Positions 5,815 through 13,701 of a stretch of 16,986 nucleotides of DNA are shown piece after piece. The position numbers and the translations under genes are program-made. Source of the stretch: Clostridia bacterium. GTDB lineage: Bacteria > Bacillota > Clostridia > Oscillospirales > CAG-382. The stretch is from positions 1-16,986 of the forward strand of contig JAFVXP010000008.1 of assembly GCA_017501055.1 (NCBI GenBank), read 5' to 3'. How positions within the stretch are numbered: position 1 is the stretch's first letter; the number at the start of each line of letters is the position of its first letter. The notes beneath the pieces were generated by a model. It was given only the letters and a program-made list of their open reading frames with translations, searched no databases and was not told where the DNA came from.

Positions 5815-6479
5815 TTTAATTCTCCTTTACGGCAAAGTGCATATTTTGAAACCGAAAGCTGAAGCCCGAAAGCCTTACAGCTTCTTCTTATAAACGCAGG
5901 ACAGCGTTGCGAATATTTAATCTCCATAATAACCTCGTTTCTCGGCAACGAAGGTCTTACGGGCAGGTTTGCACCGAAAAGAGAATCCTTTTCGGGCGGA
6001 AGGGAATCTATCATCGTATCAAACGTGACACGGATCCCAAGCGACGGCATAACGTATGCCTCACGGTTATATTTGACCGAAACGACGGGTCTGAACGCCT
6101 TTGTTCGCATTTCGGATACCAAGCCGAAGCATTCGCTGTTTTCGTCGATGCTTTCGTTTGAAAGAATCTTGTCAAGCTCTTCTTCGGTGAGCATTGCGGA
6201 ATGCTTTTCAGTAACGATACCTCTTTTTGTTTTACGTTCAAGCTTTATGATCTTCTTTTCGCCGTTGTAGGTACGTATACGGAACTTGATATGAACGGGG
6301 TTGCCGTCCTCTTTTTCAATCAGAGCCGTATCGAACGGGTCGTCAAAATAGAGGGAGCATATCGAATATTTACCGTCGATCCCGTTTTTATCAGGGGTTA
6401 AAAGCTGTTTAAGTCTGCTTGAAATTTTTGAATATTCCGAAAGGGTGATAAGATATTTTTCTTCTCTTCGTTCTGCCAA
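5811..6479 (-). CDS. VTC-type polyphosphate polymerase domain protein
   Basis: A 222-residue cytosolic protein with the VTC triphosphate-tunnel fold. In yeast Vtc4 this domain makes polyphosphate from ATP. The basic and acidic tunnel residues appear in order: EEKYLI near the start, SLYFDD, KFRIRTY, KLERK, KYNREAY, RVTFD, MEIKY and SVSKYALC near the end. The start chosen is TTG (6477-6479), because GGGGG lies 8 bp upstream, directly after the CotH stop codon, and because family members usually begin close to the EEKYLI motif. A GTG at 6518 would add 13 residues and overlap the CotH gene but has no ribosome site. It sits between the CotH and DUF4956 genes in a tight operon. Confidence 0.9.
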   Translation of the reverse strand: MAERREEKYLITLSEYSKISSRLKQLLTPDKNGIDGKYSICSLYFDDPFDTALIEKEDGNPVHIKFRIRTYNGEKKIIKLERKTKRGIVTEKHSAMLTEEELDKILSNESIDENSECFGLVSEMRTKAFRPVVSVKYNREAYVMPSLGIRVTFDTMIDSLPPEKDSLFGANLPVRPSLPRNEVIMEIKYSQRCPAFIRRSCKAFGLQLSVSKYALCRKGELK

Positions 6480-6495
6480 AACAATATCCCCCTTC

Positions 6496-9400
6496 TTATA
6501 CCTTAAATCCGTATTCACGCATTTTTTCGTCAGAAAGCGAAAATTTGTTTTTGACGTGTGATATAACGTATTTTTTTCTTGCCTTTATGAAGGATTCAAG
6601 CGACGATACGGAGGTCTCCCATTTGTCATAGCTCTTTTCCCAGCGGTCACATTCCTTTTTCATATCGGGCTGTATCATTCCCTTATATTCGTCAATATAA
6701 GGAACTACAAGCTCGGGTGTCCAAACGTTTTCGAGCTGGTAGGCAAGCTTTTCAAGAAACATCTTTTTAAAATCGGGGTTTTTGAGAAGTGAATTTACAA
6801 GACGGGTCGAAAAGTTGTTTCCGCTGCCCGTACCGTTGGGGTCGAGATGGTCGGTGACGGTATCGGTCGAAGCCGAACGGAACGCATGGTCAACGTCATA
6901 CATGATCCAACGCCATTTTCCGCCCTCGTAGGTGAAATAACGTATATTACCGTTGTCGGTGTTGCCGATAATCATTTCCGCAACGATATAGTCTGCATAG
7001 TTCTCAACGTCCATAAGCGAGCAAACGTGGTCGTAATGCTCCTGCTTTGACAGATCGTGGTCCCAAGCATAATTCACGAGAGCTTTGTAATCCTCGTTTT
7101 TATGGCCGTTTGCGACAACGACCTGCGCTTCCTCGGGAGCGACGTTGTAATGACCTGCAACGTAGTTTTCGTTAAGCTTTTCACGGATAAAGTATATGCC
7201 CCAATATTCGCCGTTAAGATACACAACGACGGGACGGTTGTTTTGAATATCAATGCCGAGATGCTCGTTTGCAATCTTGGTTATCATTGCGTCACGCATT
7301 GACGACATACGGAAATCCTGTCCCGTATTTCTCAAAACGAAGGATTCATACACGTCAAGGGGATCGTCCTCAAAAAGCTGATATTCAAGGTCGCTGTTGC
7401 CGTATGCTTTTCTGAAAAATACAGCGAACGATTTTTTGGGAAGTGCTCTCGAAAGACCTCCGAAGATTCGTATTCCGCAATTTTCGGAAAACCCGCCGCC
7501 GTCTTTATCAAAGAAGGAAACGGTAGCCTCCTTTTCCCAACGCTGATAGTAGTTTGCGCCCTCGTAGGGAAAATCGGCGTCGGCTCTCGGTCCGGTTGCA
7601 TAGATGCCGCTGTAATGGTCAAAAAGATTTTCGGGAGTGGTGACTATCGTGACAGTCTCAAGCTTGTCGTTTTCGTTTATAACGTAGGTAAGGTTGCTTA
7701 TATCGCTTGTGATCTTGCCGTCTGCAACCGCAAAACAGCGTATAACAGAGGTTTTGGTCAAACGTATGGGTTCTGTATAGAGTGTCGATTCTGCGTTGGG
7801 TACGCTGCAATCGAGCGTGTAATAGATATTGCCCTCGCCCTTAAGCTCGATAGTGATCTCGTCTTCATCATAAACACCCTGAGGGAGCGAGGCTGTGGGT
7901 GTTTGGGTTACAGAGCTTGAGCTTTTGGAGTTCTTTGCGTTGGGTGTCGCTTCTGCAAGAACCGCAAAGCCGTCACTTCCGTTTGCTCTGCCGTATGAGG
8001 TGTTACTGCTGACAGAGGGAATCGTCATACAATCGATAATTTCGTCACCCTTCGACAGGCAGACCGTTTCACCCTTGGAGGCTAACGAGAAATCAAGAAC
8101 CGTGTATCCCGACGGGGTGTTCACACCGTCGCTTGAAAGTATAATTACGGTATAACCGTTTGCGGGAATCTTAACTCCGTCAAGAGGGCCCTTTCTCGGC
8201 TCTTCAACGTCGTCGGAGAGGAAATAGCCCGTCAGGTCGATCTCCTTGTCCGTGCGGTTGTGAAGCTCTATAAAATCGTGGAAGGTCTTGTATGGACCTG
8301 CAATATATTTTGCGTTAAGTGCAACAGCTTCGCTTATCTCGACCGTGCTCGGCCTTGAATCCTTCCAATATGCCTTAATTCCGTCGGTATCGTTCGGGAA
8401 TCCTATAGATATCGAACCCTTAACGTAAATAGCCTCGTTGTTGTCAACCTTGCGTATCTTCGATTTACCTTCTCCTACGGGAGCGCAGGAAACGGGCTCC
8501 GAAAAACGTCTTTCGGGCGTTGTAAGATATAGAGAATCACCCGAGGAGAGCGCAAAACCGCAAATATTATCGCCAACACCCTTTTCTGCATAAAGGACCA
8601 TACATTCGTTTGGCTTCAAAACCTTTTCGGGGAGCGCAAAACGGAAGGGATCGCTTTCGGAATCGCTTATAAACCAACCCTTTGTCGAAACCTCACCGGA
8701 AGAGATATTCATAATCTCGATAACGTCACGAAGCTTTCCGCCGTATGCGGTTTTGTCGGAAGAAAGGAGAAGCTCGTTAATAACAAGCGGTGCACTTGTA
8801 TCTATTCTTAAAAGTTCTAGATCCTCTTTACCGCCCTCGTTGTTTTCAAATCCGGGCGTTGCGTACATCGTTTGGTATTCGATTCCGTTTTCACCTTCAA
8901 TACGTGAAAGCGAGCAGTTGCTTGCGCAGATCGGGACTTCCTGCCAATCGTTTTTCTCGCCTATCGACAAAACCACTCTTTCACCGACAGAAAGACGGAA
9001 GTTTGTGTGGAATTCGCCTTTTTCGGTAAGAATATCCTTTCCCGATGCAAAAACCGTTACAATCTCGCCCGGGGCAAGAGTTTTATCGGGGAGCAAGCAT
9101 TTATTACGTTCCGAAACGGTATCGGAAATGAAATAATTTGAAAGATTTATAGGAGATTTTGAAACGTTCTTAAACTCAATAATGTCGGTAAATTCACCTT
9201 GAAAGTCTGCAATGACCGAGCCGTTTTCTGTAAGTATCTCGTTAATGACGAGTGACATATTGCTGTCTTTAATACCGTTTCTGAACAGCTTTGCGCCGTC
9301 TTCTGTGTTCGGGTATCCGGGAGAAGCGTTTTCGGTGACGGAATATGTGTTGCCTTCAAGAAGCATAACTTCGTTCGAGCCCGTTTTGACTGTTGTAAGA

Positions 9401-9837
9401 CTGTCAACGACCGTTCCGTCCCAAGTGACGAGAGCAAGATATTCGTTACCGCCAGCGTTTAATCTAAACGGAACCTTCTTGCCGTCAAGGAAAACTATCA
9501 TATAGCTGTTTCCCTTAAATTCAATATCACCGAATTTATAAGCAATACTGTTGTTGCTGTCGTTTGAAAGACCAAAGCCCGAAAGATTTATCGTCTCTCC
9601 GTAGTTGTAAAGCTCGATATAGTCGAAAAACTCGCCCGTATCGGAAGCAATAAGCGAACTGTTTGACGAACAAACCTCGGATATCCGTATCCTTATATTG
9701 CTCATTTCTCCGTTGTAGAAGATAGGCTTGCCGATGAATTTTTCGGCAAGTATAACCACCGCAACGCCAAACAAAAGGCAAACGGCAAGCAATATTGCAA
9801 TTAAAACTTCTTTTGTGATTTTTCTTTTATTAGTCAT
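6496..9837 (-). CDS. Membrane-anchored lamin-tail/CotH kinase family protein
   Basis: A 1113-residue surface protein. A single helix at about 9-31 after a basic start anchors it, leaving the rest outside. Four lamin-tail (LTD) domains follow at roughly 49-170, 195-320, 350-470 and 498-620, each opening with a V/I-x-I-[SN]-E motif and containing D-[FVI]-I-E-[LFI]. A chitobiase-like beta domain spans 645-720 (IYYTLDCSVPNAES). The CotH kinase-like domain covers 727-1035 with YFIREKLNENY (Glu886, Lys887), GNTDNGNIRYF (about 958-968) and IMYDVDHAF (Asp981, Asp983). CotH proteins are atypical kinases, known from phosphorylation of spore coat proteins. The ATG at 9837 has GAGGG upstream; a TTG 45 bp earlier lacks a ribosome site. 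It leads the VTC and DUF4956 genes. Confidence 0.92.
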   Translation of the reverse strand: MTNKRKITKEVLIAILLAVCLLFGVAVVILAEKFIGKPIFYNGEMSNIRIRISEVCSSNSSLIASDTGEFFDYIELYNYGETINLSGFGLSNDSNNSIAYKFGDIEFKGNSYMIVFLDGKKVPFRLNAGGNEYLALVTWDGTVVDSLTTVKTGSNEVMLLEGNTYSVTENASPGYPNTEDGAKLFRNGIKDSNMSLVINEILTENGSVIADFQGEFTDIIEFKNVSKSPINLSNYFISDTVSERNKCLLPDKTLAPGEIVTVFASGKDILTEKGEFHTNFRLSVGERVVLSIGEKNDWQEVPICASNCSLSRIEGENGIEYQTMYATPGFENNEGGKEDLELLRIDTSAPLVINELLLSSDKTAYGGKLRDVIEIMNISSGEVSTKGWFISDSESDPFRFALPEKVLKPNECMVLYAEKGVGDNICGFALSSGDSLYLTTPERRFSEPVSCAPVGEGKSKIRKVDNNEAIYVKGSISIGFPNDTDGIKAYWKDSRPSTVEISEAVALNAKYIAGPYKTFHDFIELHNRTDKEIDLTGYFLSDDVEEPRKGPLDGVKIPANGYTVIILSSDGVNTPSGYTVLDFSLASKGETVCLSKGDEIIDCMTIPSVSSNTSYGRANGSDGFAVLAEATPNAKNSKSSSSVTQTPTASLPQGVYDEDEITIELKGEGNIYYTLDCSVPNAESTLYTEPIRLTKTSVIRCFAVADGKITSDISNLTYVINENDKLETVTIVTTPENLFDHYSGIYATGPRADADFPYEGANYYQRWEKEATVSFFDKDGGGFSENCGIRIFGGLSRALPKKSFAVFFRKAYGNSDLEYQLFEDDPLDVYESFVLRNTGQDFRMSSMRDAMITKIANEHLGIDIQNNRPVVVYLNGEYWGIYFIREKLNENYVAGHYNVAPEEAQVVVANGHKNEDYKALVNYAWDHDLSKQEHYDHVCSLMDVENYADYIVAEMIIGNTDNGNIRYFTYEGGKWRWIMYDVDHAFRSASTDTVTDHLDPNGTGSGNNFSTRLVNSLLKNPDFKKMFLEKLAYQLENVWTPELVVPYIDEYKGMIQPDMKKECDRWEKSYDKWETSVSSLESFIKARKKYVISHVKNKFSLSDEKMREYGFKV

Positions 9838-9915
9838 AGGAAAGCCCTCTTTAAAGGTTGCTCTGTTAATTTTGCGTAACAACGCAATTATAAGGATATT
9901 TGCGCATAAACTGTA

Positions 9916-10416
9916 TTATGAAAGGTCTTGGTTCTTTTTCGCCAGATCCATCTCGTTTTTCAATATAGCCACAAATTCGGGATTCGGCTCGAATTCTATC
10001 ATAGCTCGTTTTTTGTTGAATTCACAAAGGAATACAAAGCTGTTTGCCTTCATATTCTGGTTGAGAGAATATTTTATTATCGCCTTTTCGTTTTTCGGAA
10101 GGTGGTCGTAATCACGCTTTTCGATAAGATCGATTGCGGTCTCGAGCGCAAGATTGCAAACGACCTGACGGCGGTTGCCCGTTATTTTGGTTATCGAAAA
10201 ATCGCCTGCCGATACAGAATATTCAAATTCGGTAAGCGCATATCTTACAACAAGAAGGATAGAAGCCACAAGCGATATAAAAGCCGCAAGCCGGATCAAG
10301 GCGGCGTAATATTGAACACGGGTTGAGAGAAGAAACAGTATTGCAGTAACTAAAGTGCATATCGTGACAAGAGCACGAACCTGATTAACGTTTCTTTCGG
10401 GCTTACAAATATACAA
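9916..10416 (-). CDS. Small membrane protein of unknown function, upstream of the CotH gene
   Basis: A 166-residue protein I do not recognise. Two hydrophobic helices at about 14-31 and 36-61 form a hairpin, followed by a soluble cytosolic-type domain of about 100 residues with no known motif. The start is TTG at 10414-10416 with AAGGAG about 9 bp upstream; no ATG is available in frame near the start. It precedes the CotH gene by 78 bp on the same strand. A small hairpin (TTGCG/CGCAA at about 9873-9888) but no terminator lies between, so co-transcription is plausible. It is divergent from the next gene by only 45 bp. Confidence 0.75.
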   Translation of the reverse strand: MYICKPERNVNQVRALVTICTLVTAILFLLSTRVQYYAALIRLAAFISLVASILLVVRYALTEFEYSVSAGDFSITKITGNRRQVVCNLALETAIDLIEKRDYDHLPKNEKAIIKYSLNQNMKANSFVFLCEFNKKRAMIEFEPNPEFVAILKNEMDLAKKNQDLS

Positions 10417-10461
10417 ATACAGCCACTCCTTTTTAAAAAATATTTAACGGAGGAATTTATA

Positions 10462-10725
10462 ATGGAATTCGACCGCAGACAACTTGACAAATTGCTTTCT
10501 CTTGATAACGAAAGCTTTTCCGCCTTGGCAAAAACGATTGCAGAAGCGGCAGGCGCAAGCAAGGCACGTACCGAAGCAATGCTTTCAAACCCCGATATGC
10601 TTAAAAAACGGCTTTCGCAAATATCTCCCGATGAAGCAAAGTCGTTGATAGACGCAGCGGGGAAGGAGAAAAGCGAGGAGATAATGAATCTTTTAAACGA
10701 ACGGGGTGTAAACTTTGGACGGTGA
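10462..10725 (+). CDS. Small helical protein of unknown function
   Basis: An 87-residue, soluble, probably all-helical protein rich in Ala, Lys and Glu, with no membrane segment. Features are a repeated pattern of short helices (LDKLLSLDNESFSALAKTIAEAAG, then DMLKKRLSQISPDEAKSLIDAAG) ending NLLNERGVNFGR. GGAGG (10449-10453) stands 8 bp before the ATG. It overlaps the next gene by 11 bp, and together with the two following genes forms a compact plus-strand operon. I cannot assign a function. Confidence 0.8.
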   Translation: MEFDRRQLDKLLSLDNESFSALAKTIAEAAGASKARTEAMLSNPDMLKKRLSQISPDEAKSLIDAAGKEKSEEIMNLLNERGVNFGR

Positions 10726-11038
10726 TTTCGCATCAAAACTGAAAACCGTTCTCTCCGACCCCGAAGCAATGGCAAAGATCTCGGCGATAGCGTCGGGACT
10801 CGGCGGTGTGCCGAAAGAACAGACGGTCAACGCCGAAGAACCCCAAAAAACCGAAAGCGAACCGAGCTTTAATGCGTTTTCCAACCTTTCGCAAAGCCTT
10901 TTTCCCGCACAAAGCGACCCTGCGATAGCCTTGTTAAGCTCGTTAAAACCGCTTCTGAGGGAAGAAAAACGTGACAGAGTCGATTCATTGATAAAAGCGC
11001 TTGCCGTTGCAGCTATGATGAAAAATTTCAGAAAGTGA
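10715..11038 (+). CDS. Small protein of unknown function with central disordered linker
   Basis: A 107-residue protein read from a TTG at 10715-10717, preceded by GGGGTG about 8 bp upstream. An N-terminal helical part (DFASKLKTVLSDPEAMAKISAIASGLGG) is followed by a polar linker of about 30-65 rich in Glu, Gln and Pro. A helical C-terminus (ALLSSLKPLLREEKRDRVDSLIKALAVAAMMKNF) ends the protein. The LKPLL-EEKRDRVDSLIKAL element resembles a short conserved C-terminal motif seen in small Clostridia proteins, but this is memory, not a search. It is co-translated with its upstream neighbour. Confidence 0.75.
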   Translation: MDGDFASKLKTVLSDPEAMAKISAIASGLGGVPKEQTVNAEEPQKTESEPSFNAFSNLSQSLFPAQSDPAIALLSSLKPLLREEKRDRVDSLIKALAVAAMMKNFRK

Positions 11039-11047
11039 GGAGAAACG

Positions 11048-11350
11048 ATGTATAGCCGAGATTTTGGCGGTATACAAAGCGAGGGTCAGCTTTATAATTT
11101 CGAACGCCAATATAACGAAAACCGTGCCCGTGAGGATTTTCCGCAAAATCCGATAGAAGAACCCACCCCGAAAATCGAAGAAGCTCCGGTTATGAAACGT
11201 GAAAGACGTTCGGGCTTTGGGCTGGATTTCCTGCGTGATCTTCGCCTTGACGATCTGATACTTATCGGCATCGGAATACTGTTATTGCTCGATTCCGACA
11301 GCGAAAACGACATTTTTATTCTTATTATTGCACTTTTTCTTATGTTCTAA
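11048..11350 (+). CDS. Small C-terminally membrane-anchored protein of unknown function
   Basis: A 100-residue protein with a charged, Asn/Glu/Pro-rich N-terminal half (1-55), a basic patch KRERRSGFG, and two short hydrophobic stretches at about 67-80 and 87-100 separated by DSDSEND. It looks like a tail-anchored or hairpin membrane protein with its bulk in the cytosol. GAGGAG stands just upstream of the ATG, and the gene starts 9 bp after the preceding stop. Its stop codon overlaps the stop of the converging XRE-like gene by 3 bases, and no terminator separates them. Confidence 0.75.
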   Translation: MYSRDFGGIQSEGQLYNFERQYNENRAREDFPQNPIEEPTPKIEEAPVMKRERRSGFGLDFLRDLRLDDLILIGIGILLLLDSDSENDIFILIIALFLMF

Positions 11351-11721
11351 TTATCCTCTTTTTCGGAAAGAAGAAAATCAATAAATTTATCGACAAGCTT
11401 TCTGTCCTTCACGGAAAGCGAACGGTATTTTTCGTAGGGGTTGTCCTGACGGGAATCGTCACGGCTCACCTTTGCATCGCCGATATGGATTCCCGATGCA
11501 AACAAAAGGTCCTGAAGGTCAACCTCGCCGAAAGCGTGCGAAGCAACCTTGCGTATAAGCTTGGGACGGGGGGGATTTTCCTGCGTTCCAAGCGCAAGCT
11601 TTCGCATTTGAACGTAGCTTATGTCGCAATCGGTTGCGAACTGCCGCCAAGAACGAACGCCCTTTGCCTCGTTAAGAAGCAGGGCGAATATTTTTTTGTT
11701 CCATTTATTGTTTTCTGCCAT
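11347..11721 (-). CDS. XRE-like helix-turn-helix protein
   Basis: A 124-residue protein. Residues about 10-70 fit an XRE/cro-type helix-turn-helix: WRQFATDCDISYVQMRKLALGTQENPPRPKLIRKVAS. It is followed by a linker and a C-terminal helix, SVKDRKLVDKFIDFLLSEKED, which may dimerise. The ATG at 11719-11721 was chosen because AGGTGG lies just upstream and the gene then begins 10 bp after the coaW stop; an earlier start at 11760 would overlap coaW and has no clear ribosome site. It is probably co-transcribed with the pantothenate kinase gene. The target is unknown. Confidence 0.78.
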   Translation of the reverse strand: MAENNKWNKKIFALLLNEAKGVRSWRQFATDCDISYVQMRKLALGTQENPPRPKLIRKVASHAFGEVDLQDLLFASGIHIGDAKVSRDDSRQDNPYEKYRSLSVKDRKLVDKFIDFLLSEKEDN

Positions 11722-11731
11722 GATCCACCTG

Positions 11732-12562
11732 TTAATTTTCAAGTCCTTCAAGCGCCGCACCGATAACCGTGCCGTACGCCGAATTTTCGGGAATGGTAAT
11801 ATTTATATCGAACATTTTTTGAAGTCTTTCAAAAATGCTTTCCGCCTGCGGAAGCACAGAAAGGTTACCGATAAGTATAATATCCTTAATACCCTTCATT
11901 CTTGCGGAGAAGATGCCGAGCATTGCCACGGTTTCATAAACCATATTCACAAGACCGAGCGCAATATCCTCTTTCGTTGCAAATTCGCTCACCTTGCCGA
12001 AGTTCGAAGCGGTCGCATTCCCCGAAAGAGTGGGGCTTATGTCGTTTTGTGTAATATCGGATATGTGAAGGTCGATATTATCAAGATCACCGCCAATGGC
12101 AAGCTCTGCAACGTGCTGTGCCGAACGGATACCGAGCATCTTGTTTGCAAGACCTACAAGCGTACCGCCGCCGACACCCGTACCGCCTAAATGGGCATAT
12201 TCGCCCGTTTCGGAGTTTGCATAAACGTATGCAGTGCCCGTACCGAGACTTGCGATAACTGCTTCGTTGATCTTGCTTAAATAAAGACCGCCTCTGCCGT
12301 TTGCGATAAATTCGTTAACGTGTACCGTTTCGATGCCGTAGATGTTATCACCGATAAAATCACTGCCGACACCTGTGACCATAACCTTTTCTATGTTCGA
12401 AAGAGCGATACCGTTGTCACTTGTAAACTTACCAAAGGCGCCGTATAACGAAGCTGTAGGGTCGTTGGCTTTTACAAGCTGGGGAGAGAGGAGCTTTTTG
12501 CCGTCGAATCCAACGATCTTCGTCGTACTTCCGCCAACGTCAATGCCCACGATTATGCTCAT
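11732..12562 (-). CDS. coaW: Type II pantothenate kinase
   Basis: A 276-residue cytosolic enzyme that phosphorylates pantothenate with ATP, the first step of coenzyme A synthesis. The ASKHA fold is shown by the phosphate-1 loop GIDVGGSTTK (6-15), a catalytic-type Glu in HVNEFIANGRGG (Glu84), the SLGTGTAYV loop at 105-113, the glycine-rich HLGGTGVGGGTLVGLANKM at 124-142, and the ILIGNLSVLPQ adenosine motif near 230. The length fits the type II form of Staphylococcus CoaW, which is largely insensitive to CoA feedback. GGAGG precedes the ATG. It has its own promoter and leads the XRE-like gene. Confidence 0.94.
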   Translation of the reverse strand: MSIIVGIDVGGSTTKIVGFDGKKLLSPQLVKANDPTASLYGAFGKFTSDNGIALSNIEKVMVTGVGSDFIGDNIYGIETVHVNEFIANGRGGLYLSKINEAVIASLGTGTAYVYANSETGEYAHLGGTGVGGGTLVGLANKMLGIRSAQHVAELAIGGDLDNIDLHISDITQNDISPTLSGNATASNFGKVSEFATKEDIALGLVNMVYETVAMLGIFSARMKGIKDIILIGNLSVLPQAESIFERLQKMFDINITIPENSAYGTVIGAALEGLEN

Positions 12563-12612
12563 AATATTTACCTCCGTTTATAAATTAAGGTTAATATTTT
12601 TACTAACACTTA

Positions 12613-12641
12613 AGTTTATAACTTTTTTATATGTTTGTCAA
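12613..12641 (-). promoter_or_regulatory. Promoter of coaW
   Basis: On the minus strand a perfect TTGACA (complement of 12636-12641) is followed, after 17 bp, by TAAACT (complement of 12613-12618). A TATAAA two bases nearer gives a 15-bp spacer. The leader to the ATG is about 45 nt and A/T-rich, with no visible riboswitch. Confidence 0.7.
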
Positions 12642-12681
12642 ATTATTTTTTGCAAAATCTCTTTATTTATTATAAATTTTG

Positions 12682-12690
12682 TGGTATTAT
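12682..12690 (+). promoter_or_regulatory. Extended -10 promoter of holB-ricT
   Basis: TGGTATTAT at 12682-12690 is a TGn-TATTAT extended -10 element 36 bp before the holB start. The -35 region (TTTATT near 12662) is poor, as often seen with extended -10 sites. It is divergent from the coaW promoter. Confidence 0.45.
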
Positions 12691-12725
12691 AACGATGAGG
12701 TAAATTATGAATTTCGGAGGAGCAG

Positions 12726-13682
12726 ATGTATAACACCGATGAAACAAGACTGTTTTCGGCAAAAGCAAAAAACGGGCTCTGCTCTCACGCATATATCGTT
12801 GACGGTGCGGCAGGGATAGGAAAGCTTGATTTTGCCCTTGAATGTGCAAGGACCATGCTTTGTACCGAAAAGGACAAGCCTTGCGGATATTGCGAAAGCT
12901 GCCGTAAAGCACTTTCGGGCAATCACCCCGATATTCATATCGTCGGTGACGAAAAAACTGCACAGATCGCCGATATACGTGAAATAATACGTAAATCCTC
13001 CCTCAAACCGAACGATTCCGAAAAACAGATCTTCATTGTCTGCAATGCAGGCAAGCTTCGTGCCGAATCGCAAAACGCATTACTGAAGCTTTTTGAAGAA
13101 CCGCCCGAAACGGTGGCAATATTTCTTTTGACCGAAAGCCGTTCGTCCCTGCTTCCGACAGTTCTGTCACGTGGACAGAGGATACACCTTGACGGAATGC
13201 GTGATTCCGAATTGGAAGAGCTTCTTCTCCAAAAGAATCCGCTTATAAGCAGGAACGAGCTGAGAAGCGCAATAGAAACCGCTTGCGGTAATTACGGAAT
13301 TGCAGAAAAATATCTTTCAAAAGCAAGCCAGACCGTGCGTGTTAAGGCAGAAACACTTTTAACTCTTGCAATTTCCAAGAAAAGCTATGAGCTAGGCGTT
13401 GCGCTTATCACGCCAAAGTATAAAAGAGACCAAATAAGCGCAATACTTAACGAATTCGTCGCTATCGTAAACAGCTCGCTCAAGGCAAAATACGGTATAA
13501 AGAACAATTATATTTTTGCTTCCGAGGAATGTAAGAATCTTGCTTCTTCGGCAACAAAGCGTGCTCTTGCAAAAATGGGAGAATCGGCAACGGTATGCCT
13601 TCAGGCGCTTGAGAAAAATGCAAACGTAACAGCTTCCGCATCAAAGCTGATGATAGACCTGCTTTCTGCGGCGGCGAGATAA
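12726..13682 (+). CDS. holB: DNA polymerase III delta' subunit
   Basis: A 318-residue clamp-loader subunit that helps place the sliding clamp on DNA. The AAA+ P-loop GAAGIGKL is at 27-34. Cysteines 46, 53, 56 and 59 form the zinc finger. The ESQNALLKLFEEPPE segment at 114-128 and the PTVLSRGQ motif (about 149-156) are typical; the Cys of the usual SRC motif is Gly here, and the Walker B aspartate is replaced (IFIVCNAGKL). Such decay is common in delta', which need not hydrolyse ATP. GGAGGAG precedes the ATG. ricT follows after 19 bp, the same pairing as holB-yaaT in Bacillus. Confidence 0.93.
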   Translation: MYNTDETRLFSAKAKNGLCSHAYIVDGAAGIGKLDFALECARTMLCTEKDKPCGYCESCRKALSGNHPDIHIVGDEKTAQIADIREIIRKSSLKPNDSEKQIFIVCNAGKLRAESQNALLKLFEEPPETVAIFLLTESRSSLLPTVLSRGQRIHLDGMRDSELEELLLQKNPLISRNELRSAIETACGNYGIAEKYLSKASQTVRVKAETLLTLAISKKSYELGVALITPKYKRDQISAILNEFVAIVNSSLKAKYGIKNNYIFASEECKNLASSATKRALAKMGESATVCLQALEKNANVTASASKLMIDLLSAAAR

Positions 13683-13701
13683 AATATACGGAGAATTGAT
13701 A

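Noticed and set aside
9212..9505. Several 80-130 residue frames within the CotH gene, both strands
   Set aside because: They are shadows of the long CotH frame, without ribosome sites or family-like sequence.
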